Positions 51,564-63,944 of a stretch of DNA of 64,000 nucleotides are shown piece after piece. The notes under the pieces are model-generated. The model was not told where the DNA came from. It saw only the letters and a list, made by a program, of their open reading frames with translations, and searched no databases. Position numbers and translations under genes: made by a program. Position 1 is the first letter of the stretch, and every line of letters begins with the position of its first letter. This stretch comes from Bryopsis sp. KO-2023 (lineage: Eukaryota; Chlorophyta; Ulvophyceae; Bryopsidales; Bryopsidaceae), in NCBI GenBank assembly GCA_030272585.1, contig BSYQ01000006.1, positions 3,745,001 to 3,809,000 on the forward strand, read 5' to 3'.

Positions 51564-54500
51564 TGTTCTGTTCATGAGGCTCGATTGATTAGATTAGTCG
51601 TGCCAGAAACTGGAACAGGACTTAAGGGGCTTTCGCTGTATTAACAATATCCGTTTTCAAGGCTTGTAAGACACACAGTCTCGCTGTGCGAAGTCGGGGG
51701 CGTAAGCGCACCCCAGCGTGCCGGCCCCCGCGGATCGCTGTGACCATCGACCTGATCCCAACGCGATCAGCAGACATGGAGGAACTCACAGAATATGGTT
51801 TCGGAGCCGAAGTGACGCTTCCTGGGCGTAGAGAGGAACGAAGTTATGATGCGGAAAAACTAAAACACGAAAGCCAGAGATCAGAGGGAGGGACGCACAC
51901 TGCCGTGCACACAAAGACGCTCCTGACGTCTCTTACCCTCCTCGATATTCTGGGAACTTTCGAAGATCAACAGCGAGCTCTTGGCGAGTGCGACCGTATG
52001 GGCGCGAGCACTTTTTCGCTGGCAAGGGTCGAGGGAAGTGTGGGGTGACGTCCACTTTTCGAGCCTTTTCACAGCGCCAGAGAGCCCAAACGCGATTGGA
52101 CCTATCAGGGTCTCATCGAAACGACGTCACCCCTTTCAAGTCGTGGACCTGGAGCGACGCTGGATAAAAAAGTCGGGCTTGACGAGGTGAAGTCGCCACT
52201 GTTTTTCTGTTGTGTGACTGTATGGGCAGGAACACAGAAACGTCGAAAGAACAGCGAGACAACCATCGTCGCCACCTCAGATGCACCTATCGCGAAGGAA
52301 ACGCGCCAAAAACGAGTTTCCTTCCATCTTAACTGGACTGCCTTAGAGCAAACGCCTCGACACTCTCAAGGCGCAGTCAAGTTACCTCCTCACCGATCAT
52401 CACTGACTCAGACAGCCAAGGGCCGTCACGTTCGCCACCTCCAGTCCCCCTACAGAAACGTCACCACAAGCGATAGACGACACAACAGTACGGTGATGAT
52501 AACCCACGACAGTACGGTGGACGTTGCATGCGCTTCAAGACGAGGGGACTTGGCGACGACCCAACCCGTCAGAGTCTTGGAGAGGAGCGGAAAAAAAAAC
52601 AACACGGACTGAAAGCACGGAGAAGAGCGTGGCAAACACGGCCACGCAAACAACGAACGGAACGTCGGGACTATTTGGATCTTCAGTTCCTACATGGACT
52701 CCATCAACGCCACCAATGACCTCACAGAAACGCGGAGAAGTCGAAGTGACGCTTCTGGCGTGGAGAGGACAGCAAGATCGTTTCGACGTTCTCGACAACC
52801 CCAAAAACGGTTCAGTTCACCCACCGACACCACCCACTCCACCCACTCCACCCACTCCACCCACTCCACCCACACCCCTCCACCCACTCCACCCACACCC
52901 CTCCCCCAACTCTCCCACTCCACCCACTCCCAGCCATCCCACCCACTACCCCACACCCCTCCTCCACCTATCCCACCTCTTCCACCCATCCAACCATTTG
53001 TAGTCGTGGACCTGGAGCGACGATGGATAAAAAAGTCGGGCACCAGTCAGAAGTCAAGAAGTCGCCACTGTGGCGATTGATTATAATTTTTTGGGATTTT
53101 TTTTTTTTTTTTTCTTTCTTTTCTTCATCGTTAGAGAGGAATTTTCTCAAATTTTTTTATCGTAACTTTTTGGCGATTTTCCCAAATCACAGTGTGAAGC
53201 TTCGGTTTTTTTTTTTTTTTTTTTTTTTTTTTCGGAGTTTTACACAGTGGAATCTAGCGAGGTTGGGCCCATGTTCTGTTCATGAGGCTCGATTGATTAG
53301 ATTAGTCGTGCCAGAAACTGGAACAGGACTTAAGGGGCTTTCGCTGTATTAACAGTATCCGTTTTCAAGGCTTGTAAGACACACGGTCTCTAGGCGGGTG
53401 CGAAGTCGGGGGCGTAAGCGCACCCCAGCGTGCCGGCCCCCGCGGATCGCTGTGACCATCGACCTGATCCCAACGCGATCAGCAGACATGGAGGAACTCA
53501 CAGAATATGGTTTCGGAGCCGAAGTGACGCTTCCTGGGCGTAGAGAGGAACGAAGTTATGATGCGGAAAAACTAAAACACGAAAGCCAGAGATCAGAGCG
53601 AGGGACGCACACTGCCGTGCACACAAAGACGCTCCTGACGTCTCTTACCCTCCTCGATATTCTGGGAACTTTCGAAGATCAACAGCGAGCTCTTGGCGAG
53701 TGCGACCGTATGGGCGCGAGCACTTTTTCGCTGGCAAGGGTCGAGGGAAGTGTGGGGTGACGTCCACTTTCCGAGCCTTTTCACAGCGCGATTGGACCTA
53801 TCAGGGTCTCATCGAAACGCCGTCACCCCTTTCAAGTCGTGGACCTGGAGCGACGCTGGATAAAAAAGTCGGGCTTGACGAGGTGAAGTCGCCACTGTTT
53901 TTCTGTTGTGTGACTGTATGGGCAGGAACACAGAAACGTCGAAAGAACAGCGAGACAACCATCGTCGCCACCTCAGATGCACCTATCGCGAAGGAAACGC
54001 GCCAAAAACGAGTTTCCTTCCATCTTAACTGGACTGCCTTAGAGCAAACGCCTCGACACTCTCAAGGCGCAGTCAAGTTACCTCCTCACCGATCATCACT
54101 GACTCAGACAGCCAAGGGCCGTCACGTTCGCCACCTCCAGTCCCCCTACAGAAACGTCACCACAAGCGATAGACGACACAACAGTACGGTGATGATAACC
54201 CACGACAGTACGGTGGACGTTGCATGCGCTCCAAGACGAGGGGACTTGGCGACGACCCAACCCGTCAGAGTCTTGGAGAGGAGCGGAAAAAAAAAACACG
54301 GACTGAAAGCACGGAGAAGAGCGTGGCAAACACGGCCACGCAAACAACTAACGGAACGTCGGGACTATTTGGATCTTCAGTTCCTACATGGACTCCATCA
54401 ACGCCACCAATGACCTCACAGAAACGCGGAGAAGTCGAAGTGACGCTTCTGGCGTGGAGAGGACAGCAAGATCGTCTCGACGTTCTCGACAACCCCCAAA

Positions 54501-55095
54501 ACGGTTCAGTTCACCCACCGACACCAACCACACCACCCACACCCCTCCCCCAACTCTCCCACTCCACCCACTCCCAGCCATCCCACCCATCCAACCATTT
54601 GTAGTCGTGGACCTGGAGCGACGATGGATAAAAAAGTCGGGCACCAGTCAGAAGTCAAGAAGTCGCCACTGTGGCGATTGATTATAATTTTTTGGGATTT
54701 TTTTTTTTCTTTTTTTTCTTCATCGTTAGAGAGGAATTTTCTCAAATTTTTTTTTCTCGTAACTTTTTGGCGATTTTCCCAAATCACAGTGTGAAGCTTC
54801 GGTTTTTTTTTTTTTTTTTTTTTTCGGAGTTTTACACAGTGGAATCTAGCGAGGTTGGGCCCATGTTCTGTTCATGAGGCTCGATTGATTAGATTAGTCG
54901 TGCCAGAAACTGGAACAGGACTTAAGGGGCTTTCGCTGTATTAACAATATCCGTTTTCAAGGCTTGTAAGACACACAGTCTCGCTGTGCGAAGTCGGGGG
55001 CGTAAGCGCACCCCAGCGTGCCGGCCCCCGCGGATCGCTGTGACCATCGACCTGATCCCAACGCGATCAGCAGACATGGAGGAACTCACAGAATA
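51564..55095 (+). mobile_element. Tandem LTR-internal-LTR-internal-LTR array
   Basis: Three near-identical ~232-236 bp repeats (51564-51795, 53272-53507, 54864-55095) begin TGTTCTGTTCATGAGG and end CACAGAATA. They flank two nearly identical interiors (51796-53271 and 53508-54863). Each interior starts with TGGTTTCGGAGCC, the same primer-binding-like sequence as the 50.4-kb element, and ends with a GTTGGGCCCA tract. GTAT lies immediately outside both outer repeats, a likely 4-bp target duplication, so one insertion probably grew by LTR-LTR recombination. The interiors carry poly-T runs and a CCACCCACTC-type microsatellite, but no reverse transcriptase, integrase or capsid domain is recognisable; the element looks non-autonomous. 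High identity between copies implies a young age. Confidence 0.85.
52822..52996. repeat. CCACCCACTC-type minisatellite inside the element
   Basis: A run of short C/A/T-rich units (CCACCCACTCCA and variants), longer in the first interior than in the second (about 54520-54600). This accounts for much of the length difference between the two interiors. Confidence 0.8.
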
Positions 55096-56295
55096 GTATG
55101 TGAACTTTGAAGAGGAACAAAACTTTGGACAACCAACTTCACCAAAACCGAAAGTTTGAAACCAACGACAATGAGCTTTGAAGAGGAACCGAACTTTTGA
55201 AAAAAAAATGCAAACTTGAATATAACGTGTGCGAGAATTGAACTTTTGAAACGAATTGAACTTGAAACGAGATGAAACGTGAAAGCGCGGATCAACGGAT
55301 CATCGATCACACGGATGATCGACGGAATCCGGCGGTTTGGCGATTTGGTACCGAGTGTTTTGTCACGAAATTGCACTCGTCACATCATTTCAAAATGATT
55401 TCCTCCTGCACACTTTGCGCAAACACTTGATGCGACGGACCAAGGATTTTTCGAGACGGCGGTGCGTTCGAAAAGGACTCCAGTAGTCAAGCGTTCCACC
55501 ACTAGGAGTACCTCGAGCAAAAAAAAAACAACCGCGTGGATAGACCACAGCCGAAAAAACCCTCCGGTCGTGGAAGCGGAAGCCATCATTGAGCATGTTT
55601 TAGCGAAATGATGGATATTAGTGGCGGAGACAGTCTACTTCAGTTTAAGTAGAGGAGGACGGCGCTTTGGTGGAAACGTCAACCAGCTGCAGGGAGGGAA
55701 CTTGACAAGTACAAAAGAAACACACCAAAGGGAGGAAAAACACCCAATACAAACCAGAAACAACCAACGATGTATATGGCAGAACATGAGGGGAGAACAT
55801 CAAACGAACAGCTGTTGTGCTCATAAATTAATCTGGAATTAGGTAAACAGCAAAGTGGGTGAAAGCTGATGGATGAACTGCTGTGTTTTGATTCCTTGGG
55901 TGGTGGTGGTGGTGGTGCTGGTGCTGGTGCAATTCTATTCGAAATCAATTCTCACAAGTAGGAGGATAGCCATAACACTTTTTTTTTTTCCTCAACACGC
56001 AGTGAGTATCTCCTGCCCCCAGACTTCCAACCTCTATCCGATGCGTTTAAAAATCAACGAAAACCCACTTTTTGATCCGCATCTCAAACACACTCAACGT
56101 CAAAACGAACACGGGGGGGGGGAGGGCAGCAATTGAACCTCCATCTGTGGGCTGACCGCAACAATATCTGGTGAAATAAAACAGACTTCTTCTCATAAAG
56201 TGCCGAGGAATGCCAATGTGGGGAAAAGGGAAAACTGACTCCCCAGGGGAAAAGGCCTATCTGGAGGAGAAACGAAATTACACAACGGAACAGGA
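55096..56295. other. Flank between element array and ARGLU1-like gene
   Basis: 55.1-55.6 kb contains short repeated phrases (CTTTGAAGAGGAAC twice) and open frames on both strands without recognisable motifs; it may be older repeat sequence. 55.9 kb has a GGTGGTGGTGCTGGTGCTGG-like run. No gene is supported. Confidence 0.4.
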
Positions 56296-58628
56296 TCACA
56301 GATGAAATTTCAATTTTTTTCTTCCTTTCCCAAGGATCCTATTTTGTTCTTCTTGCTTTTTCTCGTCGGCTTGCTTCTTCCTATGTAAAAGCAGAAAAAA
56401 AAAAGATTTATGCTTCATTGTATCAACAAGTTGGGCGAAACAGACGTCTTAATGGAAATATGTCGAAAACTTGCTCAAAATAAAGAGGAATAGAATATTA
56501 TCACTCGTTTGAAAAGTGGAAGGGCGACATGGGGATTTCGGCCTGGATGTAATTCAGGTCCCCATTTTGTTTTTGTTTTTTCAGCAAAAGAATCCCCAGC
56601 AGCAAAAAAAAAAATGGAAATTGAAAATATTATGTTGGAGAGGGGAATCCACCTTGGTCGGATTTTTTTTTTTCCTTTTGTTTTTTCCCTGACCTTTTTG
56701 TTTCCAATTCTTTCATTCTCTGGAGTTCCTGCAGCTCTGCATATCTCTTTTCATACATTCTACGCTCTTCCTCTTCTTTCAAGCGTTTGGCTTCCTCTTC
56801 CTGAAACAAGTTTTTTTTTTAAATTGATAAGAAACGGATGGAAGAAATGCAATCAGAAAAGCCCACGCTTTTGTTAAAACCAAAAAAAACACAACAAAAA
56901 CAAGAATGCACACCATCCAATGAAAAGCAAAAAAAGAGTAATGCCAAACCTTGCCTTCCATGAAACAAAGTGCATGAATACACAATTTTTTCAAATCATT
57001 TCCGCCACAACACCCAGACAGTTTTCTGTTTTCTGTTTTTTTTTTTTCTAGAAACAAGTTCACAGAAAAAAAAAAGAGGAAAGCCCGAGAAAGGAACCCA
57101 AGCGTTTCTTCTTTTTTTATTCAGTATTTTTTTTCATTTTTTTTCCGGGGGGAATGGGTTGGGGACACATAGAATGAAAATAAATTAAAAAAAGGCCGCA
57201 CCTCTTTCTTCCTCTGCTCTTCAATCCGGATTAGTTCTTCTTCCTTTTGTTTGATGGCAGCTTGAGCTCTTTCCCTTTCCCTAGCAGCTTTCCCCCTCTC
57301 TTCTTGCAAATCGTTTTCCACCTTGAGTGACAGACCACACACACACACACTCTCTCTCTTTTCCTTCCACAATTTCCCCACCTTTTTTTTACTTAACACA
57401 TCCCTACATTTCATTTTATTTTTTTTTGTGAATTTCTCTTGGCCACATGCACCATTCAGAAAAAAACATCTATTCTCCATTGCTATCTCTGGCTCGAAAG
57501 AAACAAATAAAATGAAACCTACTTCAATTTTTTTCTTTTGAAGTGAGTGAAAGAAAAACAATTAAGTTTTCTAAATTTTTGTTTTCGAACCTGTTCTTCG
57601 ATTCTCCTTCTTTCTTGCTCCAACCTTTGCACGAGCGATTTCTGCACCGCATCCGAAGAGAGAATGTTTTTCACTTTCTCCTCCACGATTCGATCCACCC
57701 TTTTCCACGCTTCCTCTTCGATCAGATTGGCTTCTTGCTCCTGCCGTCTCCTGAACCGATACAACAGAATGGCCCCGTTCTAGCCCCCCACCCCTTCAAA
57801 ACTAACCAAAAACAAAAAAAGAAGAAAACATAGGATGCGATAAATCTTCTTTTTACCGGTCATGCGTTTGAAAAAAGAAAACAAATCGAACGAATAAGAT
57901 AAAGGAAGGAATGCATTACTAATAATGGTATTGGTAATAGGGTCAATACCACTCATTCGCATGGTAAACGGGCCACATGGAGTTTTCCCCCTCGACATAA
58001 TGCATTTAAAAACTAAAACAATAACAATAAATATATCATAAATAGTAATTCTTATTATTCTTCGCATGGAACTGGATTCTGCAAAAAAAAAGAAGAAAAA
58101 AAAAAAAAAAACAGAAAATAAGAGGAGGCATCGGAAGCAAAATTACCTTTTTCGCTCCTCTTCTAAGGCAGCGTTGGTCACGTCTTTTTTGGGAGAAGAT
58201 TTTTCTTCCCTGGAACCTCGGCTGTCTTCCTGAGAGTCGGAAAATAAACTGCTCACCGCAGAAGGAGACCTCGAACCGTTCCTCCCTCGGGATCCCGAAT
58301 TAGATCGAGGCCGATCGTGTCTTCAAAAAGGTTTCGAAAAAAAAAGGGCAAAAAAAAGCAAAACAAAGCAGAAAAAAAATAGTTCAGACCAAGGGACATT
58401 CAAAACTGTGAATTTCTTTTCTTTTAGCACACGGGCGATTGATGGATAATACAAGAAGAAGGTGGTATTCCCGTTTGTGTTTTTTTTTCGACAGGTCTCA
58501 CAAAGGGATGTCTTAAACAAAAAAAAGAAAGAAAAGGGCCCCTTTCTTGGTTTCCTTTCAAATCCCTTATGAAAAGAACTATAGATTCTTTTCAAAATAA
58601 TCATGCTCTTGATTTTTGCACATGGAGA

Positions 58629-58677
<49 letters not shown>

Positions 58678-59423
58678 GCACAAGGGCAAAAATAAATCAT
58701 AAGTATATTTTTATAATTTATTTTTTTATAATTCGTTAATTTTAATTCTCTACAGGGGGCTTTTTTATTTTTGCTAAAGGGGCTGTACCTCAATCGGGAC
58801 AACCTTCACACAACCAGAAACTGTTGTTGATGTGATAATTTCGTATTGGATTCTCTTTTTTTTTTTTTTTGAGGGCCATTCAAAAAAAAAAAAAAATTGT
58901 CCTCATCGTCCAAGATCTACAGTCACAACCAAGCCCATCCTTCAGTCAAAAAATATATGTATTTTGTCAAAAAATACATCGGGCTTTTTTCCACCACCAC
59001 CACCACACACCGAGTAATTAATTAAATAAATAAATAAATATGTATGTATGTATGCACATAAAAATAAAAGCAAACTCCTATCCCTTCCAAAAAACCCATC
59101 CGTCTTTTTTCCTAATCGATCCATTTTTCCTCTCCAGTTCTACAACTTACCTTTTTCCCCCAAGGTTGTATCGGTTTTTTGATTGTTTTTTTTTGTTTCG
59201 GGCTTTTTTTTTTGGAGGCGTATTTTATTCATCTAAGTTTTTTCCATTAGTTTCTCTATTCAGCTCATTACCTTCTTTTCTCTGTGGGTCTTGGTCTTTC
59301 TGAGTATCGATTCCTGGACCGCGAGGGGCTTCGTTTCCTACGTCTAGAACCGGATGGAAACCGCCTCCCACTCCGCCCGACTGAACTTCTCGAACGAGGA
59401 CTCCGAGACCGCGATCGGCCCAT
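56296..59423 (-). CDS. ARGLU1: ARGLU1-like arginine/glutamate-rich splicing factor
   Basis: Six exons join in frame: 59423-59272, 58320-58147, 57750-57591, 57321-57202, 56800-56694 and 56380-56296, giving 265 aa (human ARGLU1 is 273). The N-terminus is an SR-type segment starting MGRSRSRSPRSRSS with further RS/RR dipeptides. A serine-rich, acidic middle follows (SLFSDSQEDSRGSREE). The second half is a long highly charged coiled coil (EEAWKRVDRIVEEKVKNIL, LEQERRRIEEQ, KAARERERAQAAIKQKEEE) ending in ILGKGRKKLKFHL, which matches the ILGKGKSRPKLSFSL ending of ARGLU1. The family modulates alternative splicing and transcription in the nucleus. Every junction is phase consistent, so the gene appears complete and intact. 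Confidence 0.92.
58630..58672. repeat. (GA)n microsatellite
   Basis: About twenty GA units in intron 1 of the ARGLU1-like gene. Confidence 0.95.
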
Positions 59424-60372
59424 CAGACAAAAGGGGGGAAGGCAAGAGAGGGGAGCAGCAAAACAAAAATCGAAGAAAAGACACCACCAAATGCTCGATC
59501 GATTTGCGAGGATTTCCAGCGGGTTTTTTTGGTTCACAAATTCGTCGGGGACGTCAATTTGAAGCAATGGATTGTGAACTGAGTAGTAACGAGAAGTTTC
59601 CATGAGAGCTCACATTCTCGACATTTGGACTGGAATGAGGGCTGTGACTGACATGGAGATATTCTGAATGTATTTGATTGGTTGTTTCTCCCAGCCTGGT
59701 GCGTTTTTTTAAAACAAACAAACAAACAAACAAACAAACGTTTTTTTTCAATCGATTGCACACATTGAATTCCCCCCCCACACACAACTAACCAATCGAT
59801 CGATGGATGATTACACAAAAAGGTATTCTTACAATTCAGGTGCAAAGTGATTCTCAGAGCAACAAGATTTTATGATTTGCCATTCTTGGCAGTCCCATCT
59901 TTCCTGAACTTCTCCCCCAAAAAAGAGTGCTGCAATAAGCAGCATCAATCCAAGTGTGCAATTCACTTTCACCTCATTGATTTTTTTTTTTCAGTACAAA
60001 CATAGATTACATTGATTTTTATGGAAGCTTGGTGTTGTAAAGATAGAGAGGATTGAGTGGGAAGATTTGAGTTTAAATACTTCACGTCTCAAGAAGTTTA
60101 CAGTGTTTTTGTTAATTTCTTTTCCCAAGGATTTGCCCAAGAACATCCCCAAACCAGACTCCCACGATCGCCTCATCTGTTCGAAATTCTAACCCAACCA
60201 CACACTCATCACAACGATTATCACTGCGCAGCCAAATCAAAACAAACAAGCAAACATCAAATTATAAACAGCCAAATCACAGAGTGCGCATTTAGTGCCC
60301 CCAGAACAGCACTCAATCCAAAGTCGTCAAGCGTCGGCGAATTGGACGTTATTCCTCTGGTTGGATTCTTTG
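59424..60372. promoter_or_regulatory. Divergent intergenic region
   Basis: About 950 bp between the ARGLU1-like start (minus) and the glycine-zipper gene start (plus). A (CAAA)n-like run lies at 59716-59740. No coding exon is supported. Confidence 0.45.
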
Positions 60373-61831
60373 ATGGGAGTGCGCAATTTTTCTGGAGCCG
60401 GTGTGGGATTCGGTGAGGTCATATCGCTCGTATCGTCTATTTTTCGCGCGTTTTTTTTCCCTTTCGATTTGGTTTTTTTCGGTGGTGGAGATCCAGTCAG
60501 GTTATTCGAATTGGTTGATTTTATGGAAGAGGGGACAACCTCCATTTTGTTTAAACTGTGGGGGGTTTGATTCAGGAGCCGGTGCTGGCTGCGGATTCGG
60601 AGTTGGATGGGGATTTGGAGGTGAGTGCATGTAAAAAAAAAAGAGAAAGAACTGGATGGAAATAATTCATACATACATCAATGGTACAATATACTTAATA
60701 CCTTCTTTAAAAAAATTGTTTTGCAACGATATGTACTCCTGGAATGAATGAAATGGCGTTCTATAGATTTCTTGATTATATACATAACCTTGGGGACATC
60801 GAATGTTCCATAATTTTTTTAATTTTTTTTGGAGGGAGCCGTTTTTCTGTGTTCAAGGCTTCTTTTTCCTCTTAACATTATTATTTTAACAGGGCTAATG
60901 TTGTGAATGACGGAGCTCCATATTGAATCCTCTGTATGACGCAAGTTATGATTAACTATTTTCTGCATAATAAGGAAAAGAAGATAACGTTTTTCCACAG
61001 GAAATGGTGGTGTTATTTGTTAGGTGCTGTGGCAGTTCTGCTGTCTTTCGAGGATTTCTGATTCAGGGACTAATTTTGACTGTGGTTATCAGGCGGTCCC
61101 ATTGGTTTTGCTGGTATGGGTGCAGGTGAGGTTCCTGAACTCCATATTTGCAGAAAAATTCTCACTCGAGGATGCATTTTCTTTTTTAAATATTTGCATC
61201 ACGTCCTTGTTTTTAATCTTCTCATGTTCTGTTTTTTTGGCATGCTGTTTTTTTCAATTATTTCAACCAACAGTTTTGTTCTATCGACGAGAATGAACCA
61301 AAAATTCATTAAAAATAAGCATAAAAATCCACTGAAGGATTCTCTCGAAAAAGATTTTTTTTTTTACAAATAAGGACCGATGTTTTACCAAAGTAATGAG
61401 CTTTCAAGGTGCCTCCTGAAAATCCACTCACCAAAATAGTTATAAACTGGACGTGAAATCCCTCAGTGGGCCCTTCCCTAGATAAACCATGGTTAATTAA
61501 TGAGTTGGAGCCGATGATTTAATTGAAAATCAAATAACACATTTTCTAGGATTTTCTTGCTCCATTTTTCCTTCTTCTTCTTCTCAGATTTTATCTGGCT
61601 GAAGTGAGGTCATTGTCGGATGAATTTTCTTGCTGCTGTTTTTTTGGTTATACTGTAGGTGGTGGATGCGGGGTGGGCGTTGGTCTTGGGTGGGGTTTCG
61701 GCACCATGATTGGTGCAAAATATCTCCCTCAAACCGTTTTCAAGGGCCCATCCCAACCGGGGGCGAAACCCGCATGGTTGAGTGAATTTCAAGACAGGCT
61801 GAGAGCTCTAAAGTTCCCTGCAAAAAATTGA
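60373..61831 (+). CDS. Small glycine-zipper protein, AS8-like
   Basis: Four short exons, 60373-60412, 60576-60620, 61093-61125 and 61659-61831 (TGA), keep frame and encode 96 aa. Three of the four exons start and end inside glycine codons. The product begins MGVRNFSGAGVGFG and continues GCGFGVGWGFG, GGPIGFAGMGAG and GVGVGLGWGFGTMIGAKY, with glycine at every second to fourth position, a glycine-zipper pattern that can pack as membrane helices. The C-terminal ~40 residues are ordinary and basic/aromatic (PAWLSEFQDRLRALKFP). The Gly/Trp pattern resembles plant cadmium-induced AS8-type proteins and their algal relatives, of unknown function. The start is the ATG nearest the first glycine repeat; an upstream start is possible. 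Confidence 0.75.
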
Positions 61832-62283
61832 TAGCCGATTTTGGTCTTTTTCTTTGTGTGTTTGTGGGGGGGGTTGGATTTTTTGTACCATGTATTAACC
61901 CTGATATTGTTTCATCAGAATCGGAAATGCGACCTCGATTGAGAAAAAAATCTTCTCTCTTCGATCACTTTTTTTAAGTTGGATATATAAGGCGACTTTT
62001 TTTTCCCCATTGGGTAGGCCCCCTGCATGCCGTAGCATGTTGCCAGCATGGAGATCGAAAGAAATTTGACTGTGGTGGTTCTTTTTGTGGAACTCTTTTA
62101 CTGAAACGATGCAATGATTTTACTGTTGAGGCCGTGCAGCCTCTTTCATAACCAAAGAAAAACCACTGGAATTGCTAGTCATCTATAAAAACATATGTTT
62201 AAACCACAACATCACCCATACAAATCGAACAGCCCCGCTCTGATCGACTACACTAAAAACAGCAGTCTGCTGTTTCCAGTCCA
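61832..62283. other. Convergent 3' intergenic region
   Basis: Lies between the ends of the glycine-zipper gene (plus) and the thioesterase gene (minus); it holds both 3' untranslated regions and no exon. Confidence 0.5.
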
Positions 62284-63944
62284 TCAACTGCCAAACTCCC
62301 GCTCCCCCCACACATGACCATCCAGAGATTTTTTCCTCGGCAGGTCTGCAAGAATAGCTCTCCTGGCCTCCAGTCTGACCTCTCTCCTCCCAGCCGCCCC
62401 CTCATGTCTGATCTTCTCAGCATCCGTTTCTGGCACCACCTCACAGGGAATCTGCGCAGGCTTACCGCCAGCATCGACACAAACCACCGTGGCAAAAGCA
62501 TCCGCACAATGAAAGGTTTCCCCCACCCAAGGGTCCTCCCCATACACCGTGACCATGACCTCCATTGATGTCCCAAAGACGGCTGTAACTTGGGAGCTGA
62601 TGAAGAGCACGTGGCCGACCTTGGTGGGTTTGGCGAATGTCATGGTGTCGATGCTGGCGGTCAGCATGTGCCCTCGGCGGAGGCGGCTTGCAGAGATTGC
62701 CACGCACTGCTCCATCCAACTCAGCACCTCGTTGATAAGGAAAGAATTCACTCAGCGACAAGGCAATCATGGCTTCAAAAAGCAAAACTGAAGGCCCTTG
62801 AATTCTCATCGAATGTGCCCCTCCCATTCAACCTGGACCAAATCAGGTTTACTTGTGAAACCAAATCGATTGCAAAGAACCTAAGCTTGTTCACTCTGCA
62901 AACTGATTTAAGAGGAGCAGCTCACCTGGCCCCCGAAGGTGATGCCGATCGAATTCGCATGCTGTGGCATGATCAGCTGAGTCATATGAGCTGTGGTCAG
63001 TCTGGGGGCAACCTGTTTCGCTTTGCTGTCTTCGATATCGTCGGCTCTAATCGCAGGGGGAAGAGTGGGGCCTCCCTCTTGGTGTATGGGCTGTAACCTG
63101 ACTCCATGTCAGACATTGATGTCTTGTGAACGATGGAACGTGGAAAATTGTGGGAGGAGGGGGAAAAACTAAAACAAGCCTTCTGGCTTGTTGCTTTCTT
63201 GGTAAAACAACAGGCACCCACAGTGTGGACGACAATTTCTTCAATAAAATGCAATTCACAATCCCTGGGAAAATCATGTGTGGCGGCCATATGCATTGGA
63301 TGACTGTGTTTTTTGTCTGTTACCTAGCAAGGGCTTCCCTGGTTGCCAGCTCCTGATCTGATTTCAGCAATTGCCTCTTTTCGAGTCTTGCTTGACGTCT
63401 TACGTTAGCCTCCCTGTGAATCCGGAATTCTTCGTCAGATTTTGGCACCACTCGAGGAAGCTTCGCCCCAGAAGGACCTTTCGCCTAACAGAAACAGACA
63501 GGGAGGTTACAGTAAGAAAACCCCCTGGGAATCCCAATCATCAAACCTCAGGGAATTGCAGCTGAGCGTGGATGCAGAATTTCACTGGGAAAAAGAAAGA
63601 GAGCCAGGTTGGGGACATGTTGCAAAGTCTGATAGGTTCCATCTGAGAGCACGAAGCTTCTGACGACTTTGTGACGACTTGGGATTTACCTTGAGAGACA
63701 CAAACGTCAGGTAAGCGCTGCAGCAGTGCTCACGAACTCCGGTTTTCATGTCCTCCGCCTCCACTCTCACTCCGACCTCCATGGATGTCGAGAAAGCACG
63801 GTTTACCATTGCGCAGATGATCGCGACGCACCCCGCTCGACAAGGCCGCACGAAATGCACCGCATCGAGGCTGGCAGTCACGCACGCGGCGCGTGCCGCG
63901 TTTTTCGCCGCCAACCCCGCGCAGATGTCGATCCAACTGAGTAC
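62284..63944 (-). CDS. Acyl-CoA thioesterase, double hotdog (5' part cut off)
   Basis: Exons 63944-63690, 63484-63324, 63097-62926 and 62727-62284 (TGA) keep frame and give the last 343 residues; the N-terminal exon(s) lie beyond the window end. Two hotdog folds are visible. The first has VLSWIDICAGLAAKNA, TASLDAVHFVRPCRAG and FSTSMEVGVRVEAED. The second has PQHANSIGITFGGQ, VLSWMEQCVAISASR, TASIDTMTFAKPTKVGH and FGTSMEVMVTVYGED. This tandem layout is that of ACOT7/ACOT11/12-type enzymes, which hydrolyse long-chain acyl-CoA to free fatty acid and CoA in cytosol or organelles. A charged helical linker (EFRIHREANVRRQARLEKR) joins the domains. No START domain follows. Targeting cannot be judged without the N-terminus. 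Confidence 0.92.

Noticed and set aside
53700-54413. 237-codon frame in the second LTR-element interior
   Set aside because: It shows no capsid, protease, reverse transcriptase or integrase signature and contains simple charged repeats; treated as non-coding interior of a non-autonomous element.
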